Assembly: GCF_017813355.1 (NCBI RefSeq)
Contig: NZ_JAGIYZ010000005.1
Coordinates: 1-64,000 of the forward strand
Direction of reading: 5' to 3'
Source: Roseomonas nitratireducens
GTDB taxonomy: Bacteria; Pseudomonadota; Alphaproteobacteria; Acetobacterales; Acetobacteraceae
DNA length: 64,000 bases
Below the pieces are notes generated by a model. The model was not told the DNA's origin and did not search any database. It was given only the letters and a program-made list of their open reading frames with translations. Positions 1 to 12,738 of the stretch are shown piece by piece (the stretch's first letter is position 1; every line of letters begins with the position of its first letter). A program made the position numbers and the translations under genes.

Positions 1-249
1 GGCAGCCGCCTGGCGGCCCGCCGCCGTCCGGCTGGGGGCGGCCGCCCCGCGCGGCGCGGGGGCCGCGGCCCGGGCCTGCTGCCGTTCCGGCGCCGCCGCC
101 CGGCGGGTCGCCGTCGCCCGCGCCGCCTGGGTCGAGGCCGGGCGCGACTGGGCCTGGGCCTCGCTGGAGCGGGTGCGGGCCTCGGCCGCCGGCGCGAGGC
201 TCAGCAGGCCGGCCAGGGCGACAAGCGCGAAAGCGAGCGGTCGGAACAT
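1..249 (-). CDS. Secreted Ala/Arg-rich protein, N-terminal fragment cut by window edge
   Basis: An open frame runs leftward from an ATG at 249 to the window edge (83 codons, no stop). The product starts MFRPLAFALVALAGLLSLAP and is cleavable after an APAAEA-like site near residue 24, so it is a Sec-type exported protein. The visible mature part is low complexity, rich in Ala, Arg, Gln and Pro, and shows no catalytic motif. Such linkers often precede a periplasmic or cell-wall domain, but the deciding part lies outside the window, so I assign no function. It is transcribed divergently from the glycosyltransferase gene to its right. Confidence 0.6.
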   Translation of the reverse strand, partial: MFRPLAFALVALAGLLSLAPAAEARTRSSEAQAQSRPASTQAARATATRRAAAPERQQARAAAPAPRGAAAPSRTAAGRQAAA

Positions 250-490
250 GCGTGGGCCTCTCGATTCATTGCTGCGTGTTTCTTGGGCAAAGGGTCTAGA
301 CGCCCCCCGCCGGTCCGCCAAGGGGTGAAACGCATTCTTGACGATTGTGTGGGCGACGGGGCCCGGCGGTCGGGTTCCGGCGCGCCGGCCAAGCGGCTAT
401 TGTCGATCCGTGTCCGGAATGGCCAGCAGCCAGCGCCCCAGCCCCCCGCGCGCGAACCCGCGCGCGATCCTCCGCGCGGAGGTGATGGCG

Positions 491-1933
491 ATGAGCGAGG
501 CGGGCGACATCGCGGGGATCGCGCGACGCCTGGCCGATATCCCGCCCGCGGACCAGTTGCCCGGCCTGGTTCCCCTGCATGTCGCCGCGGCGATCGAATT
601 GCGGGATGCGGACGCGATCGCCGCCTCCGTCGCCGCCGCGATAGCGGCCCCCCTCGCGCCGAGGATGCGCGCGCTGATGGCGTGGCGCCTCGCCGTCGCG
701 GGCCATGCGGCCGAGGCCTGGGCGGTGCTGCATTCCGACCCGGCCATCCTGCCCGCCGAGGACGCGCGCGGCGCGGTGCTGCAACTGCTCGGGCGGATCG
801 GCAACGAGGCCTCGGCCCGGCCCGACCTCCGCCTCGCCGCCCGGACGCTCGCCGCGCGCCTCGCGAGCACGCCGGCGGAGGTCCAGACGCACCCGGCGCC
901 CTTCGCCTACGTCGCGGGGGATGCGCAACCACGCCCGGGCGGCGCGCCGCCCGAGATCGTGGCCGCGCCCGGTCTCCGGCCGCATGTCCTCGCGGCCTTC
1001 GCGAAGCAGGCCGAGACCTTCGAGGGCATGATCGCGGCCCGCCGCCGGCCGCTCGAGGTCAGGGCCCACCACGACGTCTTCATCAACCGGTTCGGCCAGG
1101 TCTGGCGGAGCGAGGGCGGGCTCCTTGGCCATCTCCTGCGCGGCGTGGAACAACCCCTGCCGGCCGCGTCGCTCGATGCCATGTCGACCGCGCCGGCGGT
1201 CGAGGAGGCCGTCTTCGCCGTCGAGCAGTTCAACAACATGTTCCACTGGGTCGCGGACGCGCTGCCCAGCATCGCCTGGCGCTTCGCGCCGGGCGTCCCC
1301 CCCGTTCCGCTCGCGATGCAGCCGGACGCGGCACCCTACAAGGCGGAAGCCCTCGCCGTGCTGGCGGGCGGCGAGCCGCCGCCGATCCTGCCCGCGGGCG
1401 ATGCGCTGTTCGTGCGGCGCCTGTATTTCGGGCCCTTCGGCGCCCACACCATCGCGCCGCTCGGCGCGCATCGCGACCTGATCGGATCGATCGCCGACGC
1501 GGCCGATGCCTCGCCCGCCCCGGCGGACGGGCTGCCGCCGCTGCTCTACATCTCCCGCCGCGACGCGGCCAAGCGCGCCCTGGGCAACGAGGCCGCGCTC
1601 GAGGAAGCGCTCGCGGCGCGCGGCTTCGGCGTCCGCCTGTTCTCCGGCCGCGGCTTCCTCGAGCAGGTGCGCCTCATCCGCGGGGCGCGCGTCATCGTGG
1701 CACCGCACGGCGCGGCGCTCGGCCTGCTGCTCTTCGCGCATGCGGGAACGGCGGTGTTCGAGGTGATGCCCGGCATGGCGCAGGCGGCGGGCCTCCGCTT
1801 CTGCATGGCGCGGCTGTCGCGGCTGCTCGCGCTGCGGCACCGCATCTGGCTCGAACCGATCAACGCGCTGACGGGCGCCTGGGCCGCGAGCCTCGATCCG
1901 CTGCTCGCCGACCTGGACGCCTGGCTCAGGTGA
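491..1933 (+). CDS. GT61-family (DUF563) glycosyltransferase
   Basis: This is a likely cytoplasmic glycosyltransferase acting on a capsule, LPS or exopolysaccharide precursor; the substrate cannot be read from sequence. The C-terminal half carries the family's FNNMFHWVADALPS block (about residue 246) and the VIVAPHGAALG block (about 400) followed by a hydrophobic strand and FEVMP. Both are typical of the GT61/DUF563 domain. The frame stays open upstream, with ATGs at 338, 419 and 485. I prefer 491 because GGAGG at 478-482 sits eight bases before it, giving 480 residues. The N-terminal 200 residues are Ala-rich and unassigned. It converges with zapE and their 3' ends overlap by 8 bases. Confidence 0.75.
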   Translation: MSEAGDIAGIARRLADIPPADQLPGLVPLHVAAAIELRDADAIAASVAAAIAAPLAPRMRALMAWRLAVAGHAAEAWAVLHSDPAILPAEDARGAVLQLLGRIGNEASARPDLRLAARTLAARLASTPAEVQTHPAPFAYVAGDAQPRPGGAPPEIVAAPGLRPHVLAAFAKQAETFEGMIAARRRPLEVRAHHDVFINRFGQVWRSEGGLLGHLLRGVEQPLPAASLDAMSTAPAVEEAVFAVEQFNNMFHWVADALPSIAWRFAPGVPPVPLAMQPDAAPYKAEALAVLAGGEPPPILPAGDALFVRRLYFGPFGAHTIAPLGAHRDLIGSIADAADASPAPADGLPPLLYISRRDAAKRALGNEAALEEALAARGFGVRLFSGRGFLEQVRLIRGARVIVAPHGAALGLLLFAHAGTAVFEVMPGMAQAAGLRFCMARLSRLLALRHRIWLEPINALTGAWAASLDPLLADLDAWLR

Positions 1934-3143
1934 GGTGCGGCAGGGCGAGGTAGTCCTGGCTCTGCATCTCGACCAGCCGCGACGCCGTGCGCTCGAACAT
2001 CGCCGCGTTCTCGCCGCGCTCGTACAGCCGGTCGGGATGGTCCTCGGCGCTGGCCACCAGCTTGCAGCGGTGCTCGTACAGCGTGTCGATCAGCGTGATG
2101 AAGCGCCGCGCGCGGTCGAAATTCTCCGGCCCCAGGCGCGGGATGCCGTCCAGCACGACGGTGTGGAAATGCGTCGCGACGGCGAGGTAGTCCGCCGGGC
2201 CGAGCGGGCGGCCGCAGATCTCGTCGAAGGCGAAGCGCGCCACGCCGCGGGCGGCCTGCGGCACCGCGACCGACCGGCCGAGCAGCGTCAGGTGCATCGG
2301 CGCCGCCGGCGCCTCGCCCGTCAGTTCCGCGAAGGCGGCGTCGAGCGCGCGTTCCGCCCGCCCGTCCGGCGGCACGTGCCAGGTGGGCAGGCCGCGGATG
2401 CGGTCGCGCCGGTAGTCGCGCGCGGAATCGAGCACCAGCACCTCGATCCGCGACTTGATCAGCGCGATGAAGGGCAGGAAGGCGTCGCGCCCCGGCTTGC
2501 CCTTGAACAGGTCGTCCGGCGTGGTGTTCGACGTGGCGACGACGACCACGCCGCGGGCGAACAGCGCCTCGAACAGCCGGCCGAGGATCATCGCGTCGGT
2601 GATGTCGTGCACCTGGAATTCGTCGAAGCACAACAACGCGGCCTCGGCGACGATCGAATCCGCGAGCGGCGGGATCGGGTCGTGGTCGTGCACGTCGCGC
2701 GGCGCGGGCGCGTCGGCGTCGCGCATCTTCCAGGCATGGATGCGCCGGTGCGCCTGCTGCATGAACTGGTGGAAGTGCAGGCGCTTCTTGCGCGGCACGT
2801 CGGCCGATTCGAAGAACAGGTCCATCAGCATGGACTTGCCGCGCCCGACCTCGCCGACGAGGTACAGCCCGACCGGCGCGCCTTCGGGCGCTTCCTCGAC
2901 CGGCTTGCGGCGGAAGAAGCGGGAGAGGAAGCCGCGGCTTTCCGGCGGCTCGGACTTGGGGTCGTAGCCGCGCGTGCGGCGCCAGAGGTCCTGCAGCTTC
3001 TCGGCCGCGAGTTCCTGCGCCGGGTCGGCGGCGATCAGCCCGGCCGCGATCCGCGCGCGCAGCGCGGGCAGGGGGCCTTCGTTTCGGGCGGCGGCGGACG
3101 CGCCGGGGGAAGCGGCCGGCATGGCGTCCGGGGGCGGTGTCAT
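1926..3143 (-). CDS. zapE: Cell division protein ZapE, AFG1-like ATPase
   Basis: AFG1/LACE1/ZapE P-loop ATPase of 405 residues. In Gammaproteobacteria ZapE associates with the constricting Z-ring and destabilises FtsZ polymers; mitochondrial relatives work in protein quality control. Visible features are the family N-terminus with the LQDLWRR region, a Walker A motif GEVGRGKS at about 97-104, the family signature MDLFFE followed by RLHFHQFM (about 107-128), and a Walker B LCFDEFQV at about 171-178. The length matches the family. It is a single gene; its start lies about 60 bases downstream of the cytochrome gene's stop on the same strand, with a hairpin between. Confidence 0.93.
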   Translation of the reverse strand: MTPPPDAMPAASPGASAAARNEGPLPALRARIAAGLIAADPAQELAAEKLQDLWRRTRGYDPKSEPPESRGFLSRFFRRKPVEEAPEGAPVGLYLVGEVGRGKSMLMDLFFESADVPRKKRLHFHQFMQQAHRRIHAWKMRDADAPAPRDVHDHDPIPPLADSIVAEAALLCFDEFQVHDITDAMILGRLFEALFARGVVVVATSNTTPDDLFKGKPGRDAFLPFIALIKSRIEVLVLDSARDYRRDRIRGLPTWHVPPDGRAERALDAAFAELTGEAPAAPMHLTLLGRSVAVPQAARGVARFAFDEICGRPLGPADYLAVATHFHTVVLDGIPRLGPENFDRARRFITLIDTLYEHRCKLVASAEDHPDRLYERGENAAMFERTASRLVEMQSQDYLALPHLT

Positions 3144-3170
3144 GGCGCGGCAGCGTTAGCCCGTGGCAGC

Positions 3171-3194
3171 GCGGGCGGCAACGGGGCCGCCCGC
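3171..3194 (-). terminator. GC-rich hairpin downstream of cytochrome c gene
   Basis: Perfect 9-bp stem (GCGGGCGGC at 3171-3179 with GCCGCCCGC at 3186-3194) and a 6-base loop, 9 bases past the cytochrome stop codon on the minus strand. There is no U-tract, so it may act as an mRNA 3'-end stabiliser or a Rho-assisted terminator between the dehydrogenase operon and zapE. Confidence 0.45.
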
Positions 3195-3203
3195 CCGGGG
3201 CGT

Positions 3204-3794
3204 TCAGTCCCGCTGCGAGAGATAGTGCGCGAGCGCGTCGAGCTCGGCGTCCGAAAGCCCGAACACCGCCCCGTTCATCTGGGAATCGACGCCGACGCGC
3301 TGGCCGTCGCGGTATTCGCGCATGGCGCGGGCGAGGTATTCCTCCCGCTGCGCGGCCAGGCGCGGCATCTGCTCCCGCCCGGAATAGCCCGGCAGGTGGC
3401 AGACGCCGCAATTGCGCGGGCCCGCGATCGCCTGCCCGGCGGCGAACAGGGCGGCGTCGCGCGGGCGCCGGTCCTCCGGCGGGCCGGGCGGCAGGCTGGC
3501 GAACCAGGCGGCGATGTCCTCGATGTCGCGGTCCGGCACGCCCTCGGCGAAGGCGAGCATCGCCGGCACCTGGCGGATGCCCTCGCGGAACAGGATCATC
3601 TGCACCGTGATGTAGCCGGCCGGCTGGCCGGCGAGGGAGGGGATGTCCGCCATCCCGCTCCGCCCATTCTCGCCATGGCAGTTGACGCAGCGATGGGCGG
3701 CGAGCTCGGCGCCGCGCGCGGCATCCTGCGCCCGCGCGGCGGGGGCCGTGGCGGCGGCGATCAGCGCCGCCGCCACGATCGTAGCGATCCTCAC
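3204..3794 (-). CDS. Periplasmic dihaem c-type cytochrome (c4/c553-like)
   Basis: Electron carrier of 196 residues with a signal peptide (cleavage after APAARA, about residue 22). It has two haem c attachment motifs, CVNCH at 36-40 and CGVCH at 129-133, each opening a class I cytochrome c domain, which is the cytochrome c4-type arrangement. Candidate distal Met ligands lie in the GMADIPSLAGQ and EQMPRLAAQ segments. Its ATG overlaps the stop of the upstream PQQ-type dehydrogenase by 4 bases (ATGA). I infer that it accepts electrons from that enzyme in the periplasm and passes them to the respiratory chain. Confidence 0.88.
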   Translation of the reverse strand: MRIATIVAAALIAAATAPAARAQDAARGAELAAHRCVNCHGENGRSGMADIPSLAGQPAGYITVQMILFREGIRQVPAMLAFAEGVPDRDIEDIAAWFASLPPGPPEDRRPRDAALFAAGQAIAGPRNCGVCHLPGYSGREQMPRLAAQREEYLARAMREYRDGQRVGVDSQMNGAVFGLSDAELDALAHYLSQRD

Positions 3795-5020
3795 CGGCTG
3801 TAGGTGATGCGGTAGATCGCGCCCATCTGCTCCCCGGCCACGAGCAGCGAGCCGTCGCGCATCACGTGCACGTCGACCGGGCGGTCATGGAAGCGCTGGT
3901 TCGCGTCGTCGCGCAGGCCGGTCATGAACTCCTCGATCCGCATCACGTTGCCCTGCGGGTCGAGATGCGCGACCACCACGTCGTAGCCGGTCAGGCGTTC
4001 GCGGTTCCAGGAGCCGCGCCGGGCGATGAAGATCTGGTTCCGGTACTGCTCGGGGAACATGGTGCCCGTGTAGAAGCGCATGCCGAGCGAGGCGACATGC
4101 GGGCCGAGCAGCGCGGCGGGCTGCACGAACTCGCTGCACTGGCGGCCGTTGTTGTGCTGCGGGTCGGCCGCGCCGGCCGAGCAGAACGGGAAGCCGTGGT
4201 CTTCGCCGCTGCGGCGGATGCGGTGCAGCGTGTCCTGCGGCCAGTCGTTGCCGGCCCAGTCGCGCGCGTTGTTGGTCGCCCAGAGCTCGCGCGTGACGGG
4301 GTGGTGCGCCATGCCGACGCTGTTGCGGATGCCGCGCGCCTCGATCCGCCGGTCGCTGCCGTCCGGGTTGAAGGAGACGAGCAGCGCGAAGCGGTCGCGG
4401 TCCGTCTGGCAGACGTTACAGTTCACGCCGACATTCGTGTAGATGCGGCCATCCGGGCCGAGCGACGCGAACTTCCAGTGGTGGTTGCCCGCGTGGTCCT
4501 GCTCGGTCGGCAGGCCGAAGGCGGCGGTCAGGTCCACCGGCGCGGGGACGTTGTCGAGGTTCGCTTCGATGTTGTCGTAGCGCAGCACGCGGTTGACCGC
4601 GATGACGTACAGGCTGGTGCCGATCATCACGAGGCCGTTCGGCTGCGCCAGGCCCTGGGCGATGATGCGCGTGCGCGTCGTGCCGTCCGGGTTGCGGCTG
4701 ACGGCGTAGACGCGGCCGATCGCGCGCGTGCCGGCGAAGATCGTGCCGTTCGGGCCTTCGGCCATCATCCGCGCGCCCGGCATGCCGTGCGCGTAGACCT
4801 CGGCGCGGAAGCCCGGGGGCAGGCGGATCTGGCTGACCGGCACCTGGTCGAGCGGCGTCACGGTCAGGCGCGGGGCGTGCGGCGCGAGCGTCGAGCCCTC
4901 CGGCCGGCCGACCGCCCAGCCGGGCACGGCGGGCGCCTGCGCGGGGGCCGGAGCCTGGGCGAGAGCGGGGCCGGCGACCAGTGCCGCGAACAGGCCAAGC
5001 CTCAGTCGTGAAGGTGTCAT
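3791..5020 (-). CDS. PQQ-dependent sugar/aldose dehydrogenase-like protein (sorbosone dehydrogenase family)
   Basis: Exported six-bladed beta-propeller of the soluble glucose/sorbosone dehydrogenase (GSDH) family, 409 residues. The start at 5020 is fixed by a GGGAGGGAGAG ribosome site and a Sec signal peptide ending in GPALAQ. Family landmarks include LPPGFRAEVYAHGMPGAR, PNGLV, DHAGNHHWKF with a catalytic-type His, NSVGMAHHP, GEDHGFPFC and the final blade MGAIYRITY. Two extra Cys (NCNVC) and a further Cys pair could form disulfides. The real substrate, an aldose or a sorbosone-like aldehyde, cannot be inferred. It is translationally coupled to the dihaem cytochrome that follows, which supports periplasmic oxidation of a sugar or alcohol. 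Confidence 0.82.
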   Translation of the reverse strand: MTPSRLRLGLFAALVAGPALAQAPAPAQAPAVPGWAVGRPEGSTLAPHAPRLTVTPLDQVPVSQIRLPPGFRAEVYAHGMPGARMMAEGPNGTIFAGTRAIGRVYAVSRNPDGTTRTRIIAQGLAQPNGLVMIGTSLYVIAVNRVLRYDNIEANLDNVPAPVDLTAAFGLPTEQDHAGNHHWKFASLGPDGRIYTNVGVNCNVCQTDRDRFALLVSFNPDGSDRRIEARGIRNSVGMAHHPVTRELWATNNARDWAGNDWPQDTLHRIRRSGEDHGFPFCSAGAADPQHNNGRQCSEFVQPAALLGPHVASLGMRFYTGTMFPEQYRNQIFIARRGSWNRERLTGYDVVVAHLDPQGNVMRIEEFMTGLRDDANQRFHDRPVDVHVMRDGSLLVAGEQMGAIYRITYSR

Positions 5021-5149
5021 GCGTTTCTCTCCCTCCCGGCCCATGCGGGCGCGGCGGCGGGATGGAAGGACGGATCGGCGCCGTCTGCAAGCGTGGGTTG
5101 CGCGCCCCCGCCTGGACGCGGGGCGCCGGGCGGCGGAGGCTCGGCCCGG

Positions 5150-5917
5150 ATGGAACAGGTTCTGGCGCATCTGCCGCCCGCGGCGGCGCTGCTCGGCGTC
5201 GCCGCGGCGGCGCTGGCGGGCGGGCTGTCGCGCGGCTTCTCGGGCTTCGGCGCGGCGTTGGTCTTCGTGCCGCTGGCCTCGGCCGCCGTCGGGCCGCGCG
5301 CGGCGATCCCGGTGCTGGCGCTGCTCGAATGCGTCTCCTGCCTGGTGTTCCTGCCGAATGCCTGGCGGCTGGCCGCGCGGCGGGAGGTGGCGGTGATGAG
5401 CGGCGGGGCGATCTGCGCGGTGCCGATCGGGGCGATGATCCTCGCCGCGACGGATCCGGTGGCGCTGCGCTGGGGGCTGACGGCGCTGGTGCTGCTGGCC
5501 GTCGCGGTGCTGGCCTCGGGCTGGCGCTATCGCGGGCCGGATTCGGCGCCGCTGCTGTTCGGCGTCGGCGCGCTGGGCGGGGCGATGAGCGGCACGGCCA
5601 TGCTGGGCGGCGTGCCGCCGGCGGCCTGGTGGCTGGGGCGGGCGGCGCCGGCGGCGACGGTGCGCGCCAACATGAACCTGTACTTCGCCGTCCTGACGGT
5701 GGCGGTGACGGCGGCCTTCGCCTGGCGCGGGCTGTTCGGCTGGCAGACCGCCTGGCTCGCGCTCGCCGCCGGCCCGGCCTACGCCGCCGGCCTGTGGGGC
5801 GGGACGGCGCTGTTCGGGCTGGCGAGCGAGCGCGTCTTCCGCGGCGCCGGCTACGCGCTGATCCTGGTCGCGGCGGTGCTGGGGATGCCGCTGTGGGATC
5901 CGTTCACGGGCCGATGA
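5150..5917 (+). CDS. TauE/SafE-family membrane permease
   Basis: Polytopic inner-membrane protein of 255 residues with about seven or eight hydrophobic segments. The TauE/SafE (DUF81) N-terminus is visible: a first helix followed by GLSRGFSGFGAALVFVPL, the family's G-x-G-x-G-rich loop, repeated in the second half as GALGGAMSGTAMLGG. Members export sulfite, sulfoacetate or other organic anions; the substrate here is unknown. The start at 5150 was chosen for GGAGG at 5136-5140 and because the preceding in-frame codons are Pro/Gly low complexity. It is divergent from the PQQ dehydrogenase and convergent with the RraA-like gene (14-base 3' overlap). Confidence 0.83.
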   Translation: MEQVLAHLPPAAALLGVAAAALAGGLSRGFSGFGAALVFVPLASAAVGPRAAIPVLALLECVSCLVFLPNAWRLAARREVAVMSGGAICAVPIGAMILAATDPVALRWGLTALVLLAVAVLASGWRYRGPDSAPLLFGVGALGGAMSGTAMLGGVPPAAWWLGRAAPAATVRANMNLYFAVLTVAVTAAFAWRGLFGWQTAWLALAAGPAYAAGLWGGTALFGLASERVFRGAGYALILVAAVLGMPLWDPFTGR

Positions 5918-6590
5918 TGCGCGCGCCGGCGACGAAGGCGCGGATGCGGTCGTTGCCGGTCGCACCGCCCTCGACATTCGCCACCGCCTTGGCTTCGGCC
6001 GCCCGCACGGCGGCGAGGCGGTCCAGCACCGCCGCCGCGCGGTCCTGCGGCACCACCACGACGCCGTCCGCGTCGCCGACGACGATGTCGCCGGAGCGCA
6101 CATGCTGCCCGCCGATGGTGATCGGCGCGCCGACGAGGCCCGGCCCGTTCGCGGCCGGGGAGGCCGGCATGATCCCCGCGGCGAAGAGCGGCAGGCCGGC
6201 GGCGACGATGCCCGCCCGGTCGCGCGCCAGCCCGTCGGTGACGAAGGCGGCGACGCCCTTGTTCTTCATCATGCCCGCGACGAGGTCGCCGATCACGGCG
6301 GTGCCCGTATAGGCGTCGTTGGCGACGACGATGACGTCGCCGGGCTCGGCTTCCGACAGCGCGCCATAGACCGCGACGATGTCGGCCGGGTAGGCGAAGG
6401 CGGTGATGGCGGGGCCGACGAAGGCGGCGTTCGCCTCGTCCATCGGCTTGATGCGCCAGTCGAGCGCGCCGCGCCCGTCCATGGCATCCGCCAGGTGGGA
6501 GGTCTGCGCGCCGCGGAAGGCCTCGATGAGCGCCTTGTCCGGGCGGTGGTGGCCGCGATGGATGGTCAGCAGCGGCGGATTGTCGAGCAT
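5904..6590 (-). CDS. RraA family protein (4-hydroxy-4-methyl-2-oxoglutarate aldolase-like)
   Basis: This is a 228-residue protein of the RraA/HMG-aldolase fold. The N-terminus TSHLADAMDGRGALD is the family opening. The core has GDVIVVAND followed by a glycine-rich phosphate or oxyanion loop, VTDGLARDRAGI with the Arg/Asp pair that places a divalent metal in HMG aldolases, and VRSGDIVVGDADGVVVVP near the C-terminus. The family includes both aldolases for 4-carboxy-4-hydroxy-2-oxoadipate and the E. coli RNase E inhibitor RraA. The intact metal-binding segment and stand-alone context make an aldolase or decarboxylase role likelier than RNase control. No pathway partners lie next to it. Confidence 0.8.
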   Translation of the reverse strand: MLDNPPLLTIHRGHHRPDKALIEAFRGAQTSHLADAMDGRGALDWRIKPMDEANAAFVGPAITAFAYPADIVAVYGALSEAEPGDVIVVANDAYTGTAVIGDLVAGMMKNKGVAAFVTDGLARDRAGIVAAGLPLFAAGIMPASPAANGPGLVGAPITIGGQHVRSGDIVVGDADGVVVVPQDRAAAVLDRLAAVRAAEAKAVANVEGGATGNDRIRAFVAGARIIGP

Positions 6591-6654
6591 GTGCGCTTCG
6601 TCCCCTGGGCGATCGGGCGGATGCTCGCCCGCGCTGGGCGGGGCGGCAAGCGCG

Positions 6655-7887
6655 TCAGCGGCGGCGCAGCACCATCGCCGCGGCGAGCAGCTGCAGCAGC
6701 AGGGCGGCGGGCGCGACCGGCGCGTCGCCGGCCGCTTCCCGCAGCAGGCCGAAGATCGCGGGGGCGAAGGCGTAGCAGGCCTGGGTGACGGCGCTGAGGG
6801 CGGCGACCACCGCGCCCACCTGCGCCGGCGGCCATTCCGCCTGCACGATCAGCGGCGGCAGGGACAGCAGGTTGCCCAGGCCCAGGCCGAACAGCGCGCA
6901 GGCCAGCAGCGCGAGCGCCGCGCCATCCCCGCCCGCGGCGACCAGGCACAGGCTTCCCGCCGCCTGGACCGCGAAGTTCAGCACCGCCGCGCGCCGCCGG
7001 TCCGCCCCGGGCGGCAGCAGCCAGCCGACCGCCGTGCGCCCGACCACCGCGCAGATCGTGGCGAGGCTCAGCGCGAGGCCCGCCCCCCGGACGCCCAGCG
7101 CGGGCGCGAGCAGCGAGGCGAGCTGCGACAGCAGCCCCATCTGCGCCACCATGCCCAGGGCGAAGGCGATGGTCAGGCTGCGGAAGCCGGGCTGGGAGCG
7201 CAGCGCCCCGGCCGGCGCGGCCACCGGGCGGGGCGGCGGCGCGGTGGGGGCGCCGTCCGGATGCTGGCCCATCGCGGCGGGGTCGGGGCCGAAATAGCGC
7301 CCGGCCAGGGGCCAGAGCAGCAGGATGCCGCCCGCGCCGATCAGCAACGCCGCGGCGGGGAAGCCCAGGCCCGCGATCAGCGCCGTCCACAGCGGGGCAA
7401 AGAGGATCCCGCCCATCGAGGCGCCGTTGTAGGCCATGGCGAGCGCGGCCGGGCGGGCGCGGTCGAACCAGCGGGAGATCAGCGCGTTGATCGCCGCCCC
7501 GCCGGTGACCGCCCAGCCCGCGGCGGTCAGCAGCGCCGCCGGCGCGAGCTGCCAGGGTGCTGCGGCGAAGGCCCAGGCGGCCGCGCCGGCCGCGGCCAGC
7601 ACGATTCCGGCGCGGGTGACCGCGACCGGGCCGAAGCGGTCGTGCAGCCGGGGCAGGCGGGAGACGATCGCCGCGCTGGCCAGGAAATGCAGGGTGATGG
7701 CGGCCGAGACCGTGCCCACCGACCAGCCGCGGCCTTCCGTCAGCGCCAGCAGCCACAGGCCCGGCCCGTAGAAGCCGATTCCCCAGGCATAGGCCGCGAG
7801 CGCGAAGGCCGCCGCCACCACCCGCCAGCCGAAGAAGCCGCCCGCCATGGCGCCGATGCTGGCACAAAGCGGCGAAAGGCGCGTCAT
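6655..7887 (-). CDS. MFS transporter
   Basis: Major facilitator superfamily permease, 410 residues with 12 predicted helices in two halves joined by a Pro/Ala-rich cytoplasmic loop around residue 205. The loop after helix 2 reads [11 protein letters not shown], a weak form of the MFS motif A (GxLaDrxGrkxxl). Comparable family members move dicarboxylates or drugs, but the sequence does not identify a substrate. The start at 7887 is not strongly marked, and an ATG at 7848 immediately before the first helix is an alternative. It is divergent from the ATP synthase operon, with about 130 bases for both promoters. Confidence 0.78.
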   Translation of the reverse strand: MTRLSPLCASIGAMAGGFFGWRVVAAAFALAAYAWGIGFYGPGLWLLALTEGRGWSVGTVSAAITLHFLASAAIVSRLPRLHDRFGPVAVTRAGIVLAAAGAAAWAFAAAPWQLAPAALLTAAGWAVTGGAAINALISRWFDRARPAALAMAYNGASMGGILFAPLWTALIAGLGFPAAALLIGAGGILLLWPLAGRYFGPDPAAMGQHPDGAPTAPPPRPVAAPAGALRSQPGFRSLTIAFALGMVAQMGLLSQLASLLAPALGVRGAGLALSLATICAVVGRTAVGWLLPPGADRRRAAVLNFAVQAAGSLCLVAAGGDGAALALLACALFGLGLGNLLSLPPLIVQAEWPPAQVGAVVAALSAVTQACYAFAPAIFGLLREAAGDAPVAPAALLLQLLAAAMVLRRR

Positions 7888-8016
7888 GGGGCGCTTTTCG
7901 TGGCGCGGTCGGTTGCGGTGCGGCAAACGCCATGTTAAGCGCCCGCCGCCGCCGGGGGCAGCCTCGCGTGGGCATGTCCTTACGTGCAGCCAAGCAGAAC
8001 AGGACCCGGATCGCCC

Positions 8017-8619
8017 GTGGCCGCCGCCGAGACCATCCAGACCAGAATGTCCGCCCCCCACAACCCCGTGGGCGCGCCCGCCCGCTATGCCCAGGCGCTG
8101 ATCGGCCTTGCCGACGACCTGCGCCAAGCGGAGCCCGGCGCGATCGACCGCATCGCCGCCGACCTCGAGGGGCTGCTGTCCCTCTGGCAGGGCGACGAGG
8201 GGTTCCGCCGCTTCATCGCCGATCCGCGCCTGGACGGTGCCAAGCAGCGCGCGGGGGTCTTCGCGATCCTCGACCGTGTGGGCACCGGGACGGAGGTGCG
8301 CAACCTGCTCGGCGTGATGATCACCAACCGGCGCCTGTCGGCGCTGCCTTCCGTTGCCGCCGCCTTCGGCATGCTGCTCGCCGAACGGCGCGGGCAGCAG
8401 ACGGCCGAGGTGACGACCGCCCATCCGCTGACCGACACGCAGCGCGCGCAGATCGTCGCGCGGCTGACCGAAGCGGGCTTCTCCGGCGTGCGCCTGTCCG
8501 AGACCGTCGATCCCGCCATCCTGGGCGGGCTCGTCGTGCGGATCGGCTCTCGCCTTTACGACAACAGCATCAAGTCCAAGCTGCAGCGCCTGCAGTACGC
8601 GATGAAAGGGGCCGCCTGA
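8017..8619 (+). CDS. atpH: F1F0 ATP synthase delta subunit
   Basis: Peripheral-stalk (OSCP) subunit linking the F1 alpha/beta hexamer to the F0 b subunits. It shows the [12 protein letters not shown]-terminus, the [14 protein letters not shown] segment and the C-terminal signature [24 protein letters not shown] take the GTG at 8017, which has GGA six bases and AGGA twelve bases upstream and gives 200 residues. The ATG at 8047 is the alternative and has no visible ribosome site. First gene of atpHAGDC. The F0 genes are not adjacent, as is usual in Alphaproteobacteria. A candidate promoter (TTGCGG at 7913, TAAGCG at 7936, 17-base spacing) is weak. Confidence 0.95.
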   Translation: MAAAETIQTRMSAPHNPVGAPARYAQALIGLADDLRQAEPGAIDRIAADLEGLLSLWQGDEGFRRFIADPRLDGAKQRAGVFAILDRVGTGTEVRNLLGVMITNRRLSALPSVAAAFGMLLAERRGQQTAEVTTAHPLTDTQRAQIVARLTEAGFSGVRLSETVDPAILGGLVVRIGSRLYDNSIKSKLQRLQYAMKGAA

Positions 8620-8621
8620 CC

Positions 8622-10154
<1,533 letters not shown>

Positions 10155-10179
10155 GCGGGCAGGGCGCGGAGAGCCACAC

Positions 10180-12560
<2,381 letters not shown>

Positions 12561-12583
12561 CTTTAGGCCCTCAGGCGCCGGGC

Positions 12584-12601
12584 GGGCGGCATCCGCCGCC
12601 C
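12584..12601 (+). terminator. Hairpin in atpD-atpC spacer
   Basis: Perfect 7-bp GC stem (GGGCGGC, loop ATCC, GCCGCCC), 24 bases after the atpD stop, followed by TTGGCTT rather than a T-run. The 178-base atpD-atpC spacer is the longest gap in the operon and has no open frame worth calling. The hairpin may attenuate transcription or mark an mRNA processing point that lowers epsilon expression. Confidence 0.4.
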
Positions 12602-12738
12602 TTGGCTTCGCCGCGTTGCGGTGGCGCCCGAGGGAGAAATCGAGTGGGCGGCGCCGGCCGCTGTGCGGCCGGATCCTCCCAAGGCGGTGCGCCGTCGGCG
12701 ATGGCGCGCCAGATGTGAAGTCTTAGGGGATACCCCGG

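Noticed and set aside
338-490. Longer N-terminus for the GT61 gene from ATG 338 or 419
   Set aside because: The added residues look non-coding and GGAGG at 478-482 is placed for ATG 491.
1935-3803. Long plus-strand open frames opposite zapE and the cytochrome gene
   Set aside because: Composition is low-complexity Arg/Ala/Gly and they mirror well-supported genes on the other strand.
5021-5149. A Gly/Pro-rich N-terminal extension for the TauE/SafE permease from an upstream start
   Set aside because: No membrane or family signal, and a better ribosome site precedes ATG 5150.
7913-7941. Promoter TTGCGG/TAAGCG for the ATP synthase operon
   Set aside because: Spacing is 17 bases but the -10 match is poor; mentioned under atpH but not listed as a feature.
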